Source: Solirubrobacterales bacterium (lineage in GTDB: Bacteria > Actinomycetota > Thermoleophilia > Solirubrobacterales > 70-9). Taken from it: a DNA stretch of 45,684 nucleotides. This document shows, one piece after another, positions 40,801 to 45,684 of this stretch. A program made the translations under genes and the position numbers. A model generated the notes under the pieces. It saw nothing but the letters and a program-made list of their open reading frames with translations. It ran no database searches and was not told where the DNA came from. Position 1 is the first letter of the stretch, and each line of letters starts with the position of its first letter. The stretch spans positions 1 through 45,684 of the forward strand of contig JAGQUQ010000013.1 in the NCBI GenBank assembly GCA_020438425.1, read 5' to 3'.

Positions 40801-42350
40801 GGGTGTCGCCGCCCGGGGGCCTTCCCGCCGATTTCCTCGAGGAACGCGATGACCCGATGGTCACTCTGCTCTCCCGCTACGCCCGCACCCGAGGTCCGTT
40901 CCCGACCGCCTGGGCCCGCGATCGTTACGGCGTCGACCCGACCCCGGCCCTGAAGGAACTGGAGTCCGGCGGCGCGATCGTCAGGGGCGAGATCCGGCCC
41001 GGAGGCACCGAGCGGGAGTGGTGTGACGCGGAGGTCTTGCGGCGAATCCGGCGGGCAAGCCTCGCCCACCTCCGCCAGGAAGTTGAACCGGCCGACGGGG
41101 CCGCCTACGCCCGTTTCCTCGCTTCCTGGCAGGGCATCGACCGGCACCGCCCCCTGCGCAAGGACGCCCGGCCGGGGGCCGGAACCGACCGGCTGCGCGA
41201 GATCCTCGTGCCGCTTCAGGGCGTCGCCCTGACCCAGTCGGTCTGGGAGAACGACGTGCTGCCCCGCCGGCTCGGCTCCTACAGTCCGACCTGGCTCGAC
41301 GAGCTCTGCACCAGCGGCGAGGTGGTCTGGATCGGGGCCGGCGCGGTCGGCCGGACCGACGGCAGGGTCGCGCTCTACTTCCGCGAGGACGTCCGCCTGG
41401 CCGGTCCGCCTCCGGCCAACGCGAAGCTGGATCCCCCGGCCGGCGAGATCCACGACGCGATCCGGGAACGGCTGGCCGGTGGTCCCGCCTTCTGGCTCGA
41501 CCTGGTCGGTGAGCTCGAGTTCCCGGCCGAGGAACTTCACTCGGCGCTCTGGGACCTCGCCTTCGGCGGCGAGATCACCAATGACTCCTTCGCGCCGCTG
41601 CGGGCGCCCCGGCTCAGGTCGGTGCCGACCTACGAACCGGGTGGCCGCCGCTTCTCCCGCCGTCGCGCCGCGACCGGTCCGACCGTCCAGGGCCGCTGGT
41701 CACTGACCGAAACCCTGTTCCGGAACGCGCCGGGAGCCGGGCCGAAACTACGGGCCCAGGCCGAACTGATGCTGGAGCGTTACGGGATCCTGACCCGGGA
41801 GATGGCCCTGGCCGAGGGCATCCCCGGCGGCTTCTCGACCCTCTACCCGGAACTTTCGAACCTCGAGGTGCTCGGTACCGCTCGCCGCGGATACTTCGTT
41901 GAAGGCCTCGGCGGCGCCCAGTTCGCCCTCTCCGGCGCGGTCGAAAGGTTGCGGGCGCTGCCGGCCGAGGAGAACGGACCCGAAACCTTCACGGTGCTGG
42001 CCGCCACCGACCCGGCCAGTCCCTGGGGCTCGACCCTGTCCTGGCCAAAGCTCGATTCGGGCCGCAAGGCCGCACGGACTGCCGGTGCCTATGTGCTGGC
42101 CCGGGCCGGCCACCCGCTGCTCTATGTCGAACGGGGCGGCAAGGGCCTGCTCCGGCTGGATCCGGGCCTCGAAGGCGAGAGTCTCGCGGCCGCCCTCGCG
42201 GTTCTGGTCGATGAAGTCAACGCCGGCCGGGTCGGCCAGCTCAAGATCGAAAGGTTCGACGGCGAACCGATCCTCGGCTCGGCCTTCGAGCAGCTCCTGG
42301 TCGCCGCCGGCTTCGGCCGCCAGCCCCGCCGCCTGGTCGCCCCGGCATGA
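37839..42350 (+). CDS. lhr: Lhr-type ATP-dependent DNA helicase
   Basis: 1503 aa, the usual length of bacterial Lhr. Superfamily-2 motifs are all visible: Walker A CAPTGSGKTLASFLW near residue 50, DEIH box VIVDEIHAVAATKRG, motif III LSATQRPLERIA, motif V CLVATSSLELGIDMG and motif VI GLQRIGRAGHGLG. The remaining 900 residues form the winged-helix, beta-barrel and Lhr-C regions that load on single-stranded DNA and translocate 3' to 5'. In mycobacteria Lhr is induced by DNA damage. ATG 37839 or ATG 37857 may be the start. A Nei-type glycosylase gene follows 33 bases later, a pairing that suggests a base-excision or damage-repair function; the PafBC regulator is also in the window. Confidence 0.95.
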   Translation: MPAKPTMETPSEDPLAPFSDEVKRWFSASFEGATPAQALGWQSISSGTDTLICAPTGSGKTLASFLWGIDQLTRQRRDVAAGLIPEPEAGVRLVYVSPLKALSYDIERNLRAPLKGIGVDLSVGIRTGDTPQSERNRMRREPPEILITTPESLYLMISSGARDILTSVGTVIVDEIHAVAATKRGTHLALTLERLDHLVRENGGDQVQRIGLSATQRPLERIAGFLSGPGRRCEVVDPGQRKQLDLEIVVPVEDMTSPEAGQHDDGSADDAPIRSIWPAIYPELLEMVRAHTSTIVFVNNRRAAERLAQRLNDLDQETGEVESPNRTATEHVPVEDAAGELPLARAHHGSLSHEERTQVEEQLKSGLIPCLVATSSLELGIDMGAVDLVVQVESPKSVARGLQRIGRAGHGLGETSKGRIFPKFRGDLLESAVVTSRMRDGQIEETVIPSNPLDVLAQHLVSMAALDKWDTTDAYELVRRTTPFAELSIEQFENVLDMLDGRYPSDRFAELRPRLVWDRTGKTVEGRKGARSLVVTNAGTIPDRGLYGVHLPDGRRVGELDEEMVYEARAGQVFLLGASSWRIQEITRDRVIVIPAPGVPGAIPFWRGDGIGRPAELGEAIGAFAREAVNADPAELEKSHHLDPRAARNLIAYLKDQQDATRVVPSDTTVVVERFRDEIGDWRLVVLSPWGGRVHAAWGLAIARKLRDEHGLEADAIHSDDGIAVHLPDADEPPSADLIMIEPDELEDLVVRELGTSALFGARFRENAARSLLIPRAYPGKRTPLWQQRLKSQSLLEVAQDFPRFPVILETYRECLQDVFDLPALDRLLRGIHSREISLVEVETQTASPFASSLLFDYVATYMYEGDTPNAERRATALSLDRELLRELLGQDELRELIDEEALAEVEASLQNLTEAGKASDRDGLQQILRRLGDLTAEEAAARVAEGYSATSMLENLVSERRAAKVRVNGEERYIAAEDAGLYRDALGVSPPGGLPADFLEERDDPMVTLLSRYARTRGPFPTAWARDRYGVDPTPALKELESGGAIVRGEIRPGGTEREWCDAEVLRRIRRASLAHLRQEVEPADGAAYARFLASWQGIDRHRPLRKDARPGAGTDRLREILVPLQGVALTQSVWENDVLPRRLGSYSPTWLDELCTSGEVVWIGAGAVGRTDGRVALYFREDVRLAGPPPANAKLDPPAGEIHDAIRERLAGGPAFWLDLVGELEFPAEELHSALWDLAFGGEITNDSFAPLRAPRLRSVPTYEPGGRRFSRRRAATGPTVQGRWSLTETLFRNAPGAGPKLRAQAELMLERYGILTREMALAEGIPGGFSTLYPELSNLEVLGTARRGYFVEGLGGAQFALSGAVERLRALPAEENGPETFTVLAATDPASPWGSTLSWPKLDSGRKAARTAGAYVLARAGHPLLYVERGGKGLLRLDPGLEGESLAAALAVLVDEVNAGRVGQLKIERFDGEPILGSAFEQLLVAAGFGRQPRRLVAPA

Positions 42351-42383
42351 GCCCTCCCTCCCGGAAGAAGGTTCAGGAGCTTC

Positions 42384-43190
42384 TTGGCTGAAGGAGATTC
42401 CCTCGTCCGGATCGCCCGGAAGCTGGAGCCGGCGATGTCGGGTCGGGTGCTCGTGGCAGCCTCGGCGCCGAACCCGCGATCGACCCTCCGCCAGCATGCC
42501 CGCCGGCTCGAAGGCCGGCTTGTGGAGCGGATCGAAACCCGGGGAAAGCACTTGCTGATTCACCTGGACGATGGCCTCTCGCTCCACTCCCATCTTGGAA
42601 TGAATGGCGGCTGGCGGGTGGATGACGGGCGTGGTTTCGGCAAGCCCGACCGAATTGCCTGGCTGCTTCTGGAGATGGGCGGGGACGCGGGTGAAGGCAG
42701 CGGGGCGAGCCTGCGGGTCGGCCAGTTCGGCGGCACTACGCTGCGGCTAGTCCGAACCGTCGAGCTGGACCGGGATCCCCGTCTGGCCCGGCTCGGCCCC
42801 GACATCCTCGCTCCGGACCTCGACCTCGAACGCGCGGCCTCGCGCCTCGTCGCCAGCCCGGATGAGGTCGGCGTCGCCCTGCTCGACCAGACCGTGGTCT
42901 GCGGGATCGGCAACATCTTCAAGTCGGAGGCCTGCTTCGAGGCCGGGATCCATCCCTGGCGGCCGGCTCCCTCGCTGGCCGGGGAAGGATCCGGCGAGAG
43001 CGAAGCTGCCCGGTTGCTTGGTATCGCCCGCCGCCAGATGCAGGACGCAGTCGAGACCGGCAGGCGACCCGGCCGGATCTACAAGAAGACCGGCCGTCCA
43101 TGTTTCTGCTGCCGGGCACCGGGAATTCGGTCCCGGGCCCAGGGAGACGACGCCCGGACCACCTACTGGTGCCCGAACTGCCAGTCCTGA
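42384..43190 (+). CDS. Fpg/Nei-family DNA glycosylase/AP lyase with Ala at the catalytic Pro2 position
   Basis: 268 aa from TTG 42384, supported by AGGAG 4 bases upstream. The protein opens MAEGDSLVRIARKL, matching the canonical MPEGD start of Nei enzymes except that the N-terminal nucleophile proline is alanine (codon GCT). Glu3 is retained, as is the conserved lysine in ETRGKHLLIHL. The helix-two-turn-helix is DQTVVCGIGNIFKSEACFEAG, and the C-terminal zinc finger is CFCC ... YWCPNCQ (four cysteines). The family excises oxidised bases, forming a Schiff base with the N-terminal amine. A free N-terminal Ala amine might still work, as Val does in NEIL3. It lies directly behind lhr, probably in the same operon. 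Confidence 0.9.
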   Translation: MAEGDSLVRIARKLEPAMSGRVLVAASAPNPRSTLRQHARRLEGRLVERIETRGKHLLIHLDDGLSLHSHLGMNGGWRVDDGRGFGKPDRIAWLLLEMGGDAGEGSGASLRVGQFGGTTLRLVRTVELDRDPRLARLGPDILAPDLDLERAASRLVASPDEVGVALLDQTVVCGIGNIFKSEACFEAGIHPWRPAPSLAGEGSGESEAARLLGIARRQMQDAVETGRRPGRIYKKTGRPCFCCRAPGIRSRAQGDDARTTYWCPNCQS

Positions 43191-43207
43191 TTCACAGCCA
43201 ACTCAAA

Positions 43208-43250
43208 CCGGGGGCGATCGTCCACCGATTCGGTGGGTGATCGCCCCCGG
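43208..43250. terminator. Very long hairpin between the glycosylase and Crp/Fnr genes
   Basis: Twenty bases (43208-43227) pair with twenty (43231-43250), including two G-U pairs, around the three-base loop ATT. The stem starts 18 bases after the glycosylase stop. There is no T tract on either side. It probably ends the lhr-glycosylase transcript in the U-less manner of actinobacteria, but a stem this long and regular could also be a protein-binding or processing site. Confidence 0.6.
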
Positions 43251-43286
43251 AATGGCTGTTGGGGGTGGTTTCTGACCTCAATTGGT

Positions 43287-43297
43287 CATAAACGTTT
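43287..43297. promoter_or_regulatory. AT-rich palindromic element upstream of the Crp/Fnr gene
   Basis: CATAAACGTTT contains the perfect palindrome AAACGTTT (43290-43297) and lies 16 bases before the Crp/Fnr start codon in an otherwise GC-rich region. CATAAACG also occurs at 1341-1348, upstream of the putative small RNA. It may be an autoregulatory site or simply part of the promoter. No clean -10/-35 pair is visible here. Confidence 0.3.
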
Positions 43298-43312
43298 TGT
43301 TTTTCGATCGGG

Positions 43313-44020
43313 ATGCGAAATACTGCGCGGGTGACTTCGGTCGAGGAGAGCCCCGTCGGGCTGCTGAGGAAGGTCCCCCTGTTCGCCGAGCTCGATGAAG
43401 CCGAGCTCGAACGGTTCTCGCGCGTCGCGATTCCACGCTCCTATCCCGAAGGCACCCGAGTTTTTCATGAGGGCGACCACTCGGATGCCTGTTACATCGT
43501 CAAGTCGGGGACCTTCCGGGTGACCCGGGAACATCCCGACGGCCGGGCGATCACGCTGGCAACGCTGGGCGAGGGCGACATCGTCGGCGAGCTTGCGATG
43601 CTGGACGGCGAGGTCCGTTCGGCCTCGGTCGAGACACTCGGCGGCGACGGCGAGCTCCTTGCCCTGCCGGCCAGTGACGTGCGGGCCCTGCTGGAGCGGC
43701 ACCCGGAGATCACCGTCAAGTTCGTCGCCGCCCTGACCCGCCGGCTGCGCGCCGCCAACGAGCGGATCTCGCGCCAGTCCTTCCAGACAGTTCCCTCCCG
43801 GGTGGCGGGCGTGCTTTCCCAGATGGTCGCCGAGGAAGGCGAGGACGGCCGCCAAGTAACGATCCGCATGAATCAGTCGGATCTGGCCCAGCTCGCCGGA
43901 ACTTCCAGGGAGAGCGTGAGTCGCTTCCTCGCCGACCTCGAAAGGTCGGGAGTGGTCAAGGCCGGGCGGGGACAGGTGACGATCCTCGAACCCGCCAAGC
44001 TGGGCAACTACATATTCTAG
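43313..44020 (+). CDS. Crp/Fnr-family transcriptional regulator
   Basis: 235 aa. The cyclic-nucleotide-binding beta-roll spans about residues 20-140: LFAELDEAELERFSRVAIPRSYPEGTRVFHEGD, YIVKSGTFRV, and the phosphate-binding cassette GDIVGELAMLDGEVRSASVET, where GELAM...RSASV matches cAMP-binding family members rather than FNR (no N-terminal cysteine cluster). After the dimerisation helix comes the winged HTH: IRMNQSDLAQLAGTSRESVSRFLADLERSGVV, then GRGQVTIL. It probably binds cAMP or cGMP and controls many genes. ATG 43313 has only a weak ribosome site; GTG 43331 is an alternative. The ASCH gene follows after 8 bases. Confidence 0.93.
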   Translation: MRNTARVTSVEESPVGLLRKVPLFAELDEAELERFSRVAIPRSYPEGTRVFHEGDHSDACYIVKSGTFRVTREHPDGRAITLATLGEGDIVGELAMLDGEVRSASVETLGGDGELLALPASDVRALLERHPEITVKFVAALTRRLRAANERISRQSFQTVPSRVAGVLSQMVAEEGEDGRQVTIRMNQSDLAQLAGTSRESVSRFLADLERSGVVKAGRGQVTILEPAKLGNYIF

Positions 44021-44028
44021 GTCGCTGT

Positions 44029-44424
44029 ATGTCCGGACTTCTGGCTCTCAACTTCTACTCCCCGCTCTTCGTCGATCAGCTCAAGCGCGGTCGCAAGACG
44101 GCAACGATCCGGCTTGGCAACAAATCCGCCAAGTACCAGCGCAGCCAGGTCGTCTGGGTAACCGTCGGTTCCCGGCATTCCCGTCGCGAGAAGATCTTCT
44201 CGGCCGTGGTCGACGAGGTCGAGGTCAAACGCCTTTCCGAGCTTTCGCCCCGGGACATTGAACGGGACAACCCCGAGTTCCGCCGGGTCGAGGAGACCCG
44301 CGACTTCCTGCAGAAGATCTACGACCGGCCGATCGAGGAGGACGCGATCGTCACCGTGGTCCACTTCTCGCAGATCATCGAACCGGGCCTTTCCGGCTAC
44401 GGCACCGTCCCTTCCCCCAACTAG
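44029..44424 (+). CDS. ASCH (PUA-like) domain protein
   Basis: 131 aa, wholly one ASCH domain: LLALNFYSPLFVDQLKRGRKTATIRLGNKSAKYQ at the start (with the GRKTATIR motif of the fold), VVWVTVGSR, FSAVVDEVEVKRLSEL and ending VTVVHFSQI. ASCH domains are beta-barrels related to PUA and bind RNA or nucleosides; some are deacylases of modified cytidine. No substrate can be assigned here. It lies in a tight plus-strand series with the Crp/Fnr gene upstream and the SRPBCC gene 4 bases downstream. Confidence 0.8.
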   Translation: MSGLLALNFYSPLFVDQLKRGRKTATIRLGNKSAKYQRSQVVWVTVGSRHSRREKIFSAVVDEVEVKRLSELSPRDIERDNPEFRRVEETRDFLQKIYDRPIEEDAIVTVVHFSQIIEPGLSGYGTVPSPN

Positions 44425-44428
44425 CGCC

Positions 44429-44935
44429 TTGAGCTTCGGCGACGACTCCGCCGCTTTCAAGTTCGTTTCCCGCTGGGAACTTTCTTCCGGCCGCGAACAA
44501 GTCTGGGACGCCCTGGTCGACTTCAACAACTGGCCGATCTGGTGGCCGGGTCTGCAGAAGGTGGTTGAGACGATCCACGGAGATTCGAACGGGATCGGAC
44601 AGAAGGCGACCGCGGTCTGGCGCGGCCCGGTCGGCTACTCGCTGAAGATGGCGATCGAAGCGGTCGAAAGGGTTCACCCCGACTACCTGCGCGGAGTCGC
44701 TAGCGGCGATGTGGTCGGCGAAGGAACCTGGCACCTTGGCACCACCGAAGACAACTGGACCTCGATCGAGTTCGACTGGGACGTCCGCGCCAACCGCAAG
44801 TGGATGGAGTTCCTGGCCCCCGTCGCCCGGCCCCTCTTCGTCTCGAGCCACGATCACGTCATGAAAGAGGGCGCCGAAGGAATCGCCACTCACTTGTCAT
44901 GCAATATGCGTGGCTTCTCCGCCTCGGTTGACTGA
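44429..44935 (+). CDS. SRPBCC-superfamily (START-like) ligand-binding protein
   Basis: 168 aa from TTG 44429; the longer in-frame extension overlaps the ASCH gene and is arginine/serine-rich shadow sequence. The fold is indicated by FKFVSRWELSSGREQVWDALVDFNNWPIWWPGL at the N-terminus, GPVGYSLKMAIEAVERVHPDYLRGVASGDVVGEGTWHL in the middle, and a final long helix with the HD motif SSHDHVMKEGAEGIATHL. The superfamily binds hydrophobic ligands in a deep cavity and includes polyketide cyclases and lipid-transfer proteins. The ligand is unknown. Its TGA overlaps the ATG of the lipoprotein gene by one base. Confidence 0.8.
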   Translation: MSFGDDSAAFKFVSRWELSSGREQVWDALVDFNNWPIWWPGLQKVVETIHGDSNGIGQKATAVWRGPVGYSLKMAIEAVERVHPDYLRGVASGDVVGEGTWHLGTTEDNWTSIEFDWDVRANRKWMEFLAPVARPLFVSSHDHVMKEGAEGIATHLSCNMRGFSASVD

Positions 44936-45453
44936 TGAGGATGCCGGAATTGAAGTCGTTGGCATCGGCAGGGGTTGCTGCCTTTATCGGCGCCATGCTT
45001 CTGGGAGGCTGTGGCTGGACGAACGAGGAGTCGAGCCTGGACCCGCTCGAGGACTCGATTCGGATTTACGGAGTCGCGCGGGTGCAGGGAGAAGTCGGGC
45101 AGTCCGAACTCCGGGCGGAAAAGGTCACGCGGGCTGCCCAACGGTTTCGGATTTCCAGGCGGCTTGCCGGTCACATCGACCTTGCCGATGTCGAAGGGTC
45201 CGAGCAGGAAGACTTTCAGGACGAACTGGCGTCGTTGACGATGGACTGGGCCGCGGTGAACGATCGGGCTCTTGGGAGGGCCCGAGCGGGAGAAATGTTC
45301 CTGGCCTTCAAGGCGCTGGATCGGGCCGATCGGATTGGCAACGAGATCGATGATCTGGTCGAGGGAACAGACTTCGATGAGCTTTCCGATGGCGATATCA
45401 GCAATGAATACGCCTCCGAGCTCGTAAATCGGGACCCGGCTTCGGTCAAATAG
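44935..45453 (+). CDS. Small predicted lipoprotein of unknown function
   Basis: 172 aa. The N-terminal signal ASAGVAAFIGAMLLGGCG ends in a lipobox (LGGC) with the acylated cysteine near residue 26, so it is exported and anchored in the membrane by lipid. The mature part is charged and predicted helical (SELRAEKVTRAAQRFRISRRL, LGRARAGEMFLAFKALDRADR). No family is recognised. It starts in the stop of the SRPBCC gene and is followed by an intrinsic terminator at 45501, so it ends this transcription unit. Confidence 0.75.
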   Translation: MRMPELKSLASAGVAAFIGAMLLGGCGWTNEESSLDPLEDSIRIYGVARVQGEVGQSELRAEKVTRAAQRFRISRRLAGHIDLADVEGSEQEDFQDELASLTMDWAAVNDRALGRARAGEMFLAFKALDRADRIGNEIDDLVEGTDFDELSDGDISNEYASELVNRDPASVK

Positions 45454-45500
45454 CTTCTTTGGTTCGTGGGCTGGTGTGGCGGTGCCCACCACATAACCCT

Positions 45501-45524
45501 TGAGTCGCGGGGACTCAGATTTTT
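45501..45524 (+). terminator. Intrinsic terminator after the lipoprotein gene
   Basis: TGAGTC (45501-45506) and GACTCA (45512-45517) pair perfectly around a five-base loop. The stem is followed by GATTTTT. It lies 48 bases after the lipoprotein stop and upstream of the groES promoter, separating the two units. Confidence 0.75.
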
Positions 45525-45536
45525 CACATTTTGGCC

Positions 45537-45564
45537 TTGACGGAAGGCTTTGATCCTGTATGGT
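45537..45564 (+). promoter_or_regulatory. Sigma-A-type promoter of groES
   Basis: TTGACG at 45537-45542 is a near-consensus -35, followed after 16 bases by TATGGT at 45559-45564 as -10. The predicted start of transcription, about 45571, lies at the left edge of the CIRCE element, the right place for HrcA repression. Confidence 0.75.
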
Positions 45565-45574
45565 TGTCGGTTGC

Positions 45575-45599
45575 TGGCACTCTCCCTCTTAGAGTGCCA
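45575..45599. promoter_or_regulatory. CIRCE element (HrcA operator)
   Basis: TGGCACTC (45575-45582), nine bases, GAGTGCCA (45592-45599). This matches the CIRCE consensus (TTAGCACTC-N9-GAGTGCTAA) in its core and in its exact spacer. CIRCE is the binding site of HrcA, which represses groE operons in the absence of heat stress. hrcA itself is not in the window. A further small palindrome, AAGCGA-AA-TCGCTT (45607-45620), follows in the leader. Confidence 0.93.
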
Positions 45600-45647
45600 A
45601 GACTTGAAGCGAAATCGCTTGAAACACATGACAATCGGAGGTAATCA

Positions 45648-45684
45648 ATGAAGCTGAAGCCCCTCGGGGACCGGCTTATCGTCA
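45648..45684 (+). CDS. groES: Co-chaperonin GroES, 5' end only
   Basis: Only the first twelve codons are in the window. They read MKLKPLGDRLIV, the highly conserved GroES N-terminus. A perfect ribosome binding site, GGAGGT (45637-45642), lies 5 bases before the ATG. With the promoter and CIRCE element upstream the identification is firm. GroES caps the GroEL folding chamber in the cytosol. A groEL gene would be expected to follow outside the window. Confidence 0.93.
   Translation, partial: MKLKPLGDRLIV

Noticed and set aside
39018..41540. An 840-codon minus-strand frame opposite lhr
   Set aside because: Lhr motifs run through the whole plus strand; the minus frame is a GC-bias shadow.

Overview
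This is a GC-rich actinobacterial chromosome segment. Actinobacterial signs are a fused PafB-PafC WYL regulator, abundant GTG/TTG starts, several apparently leaderless promoters and a CIRCE-controlled groES. The style resembles deep-branching actinobacteria such as Thermoleophilia/Solirubrobacterales, but that placement is inference. No tRNA, rRNA, CRISPR array, insertion sequence or phage gene was seen. The window enters inside purA and leaves inside groES, so a large surface-glycan region sits between housekeeping genes.

Layout. 3-1307: purA (5' truncated). 1362-1509: a probable small structured RNA with C-rich loops and an intrinsic terminator. 1604-3656 (minus): a membrane protein and a UDP-sugar 6-dehydrogenase. 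3937-7558 (plus): a Wzy-like polymerase with an extracytoplasmic C-terminal module, then a Wzx flippase. 7560-8588 (minus): a WecA/TagO-like initiating transferase. 8742-13669: two tandem secreted clan GH-A glycosidases, a small membrane-anchored surface protein and, head-to-head with it, an O-antigen-ligase/TPR protein. 13693-20054: an epimerase, then a plus-strand operon of GT4, AsnB-like amidotransferase, WbpP-like epimerase and a second glycosyltransferase. 20193-26763: general genes (two TetR regulators, PafBC fusion, secreted RTX/Ig-like protein, MBL hydrolase, PPOX-like protein). 26760-31205: a GT2 divergent from a complete rmlA-rmlD-rmlB-rmlC operon for dTDP-L-rhamnose. 31236-35405: a second glycosidase + ligase/TPR + divergent anchored-protein module. 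35392-37763: GT2 and a WbaP/CpsE-type initiating transferase. 37839-45453: Lhr helicase, Nei-type glycosylase, Crp/Fnr regulator, ASCH protein, SRPBCC protein and a lipoprotein. 45501 onward: terminator, sigma-A-type promoter, CIRCE and groES.

How it works together. Two initiating enzymes can load sugar-1-phosphate onto undecaprenyl phosphate. Rhamnose, and probably a UDP-uronamide (dehydrogenase, 4-epimerase and AsnB-type amidotransferase), supply sugars. GT2 and GT4 enzymes extend the repeat unit, Wzx flips it, and three Wzy/WaaL-superfamily proteins polymerise or transfer it outside. The most interesting feature is that one unusual gene set occurs twice: secreted glycosidase(s), a 642-643 aa ligase with a TPR tail, and a small surface protein with a low-complexity linker and C-terminal membrane anchor. 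In both copies the surface protein and the ligase are head-to-head with overlapping 5' ends. I propose these are two dedicated systems attaching glycan to a cognate surface protein. This is a hypothesis from gene context.
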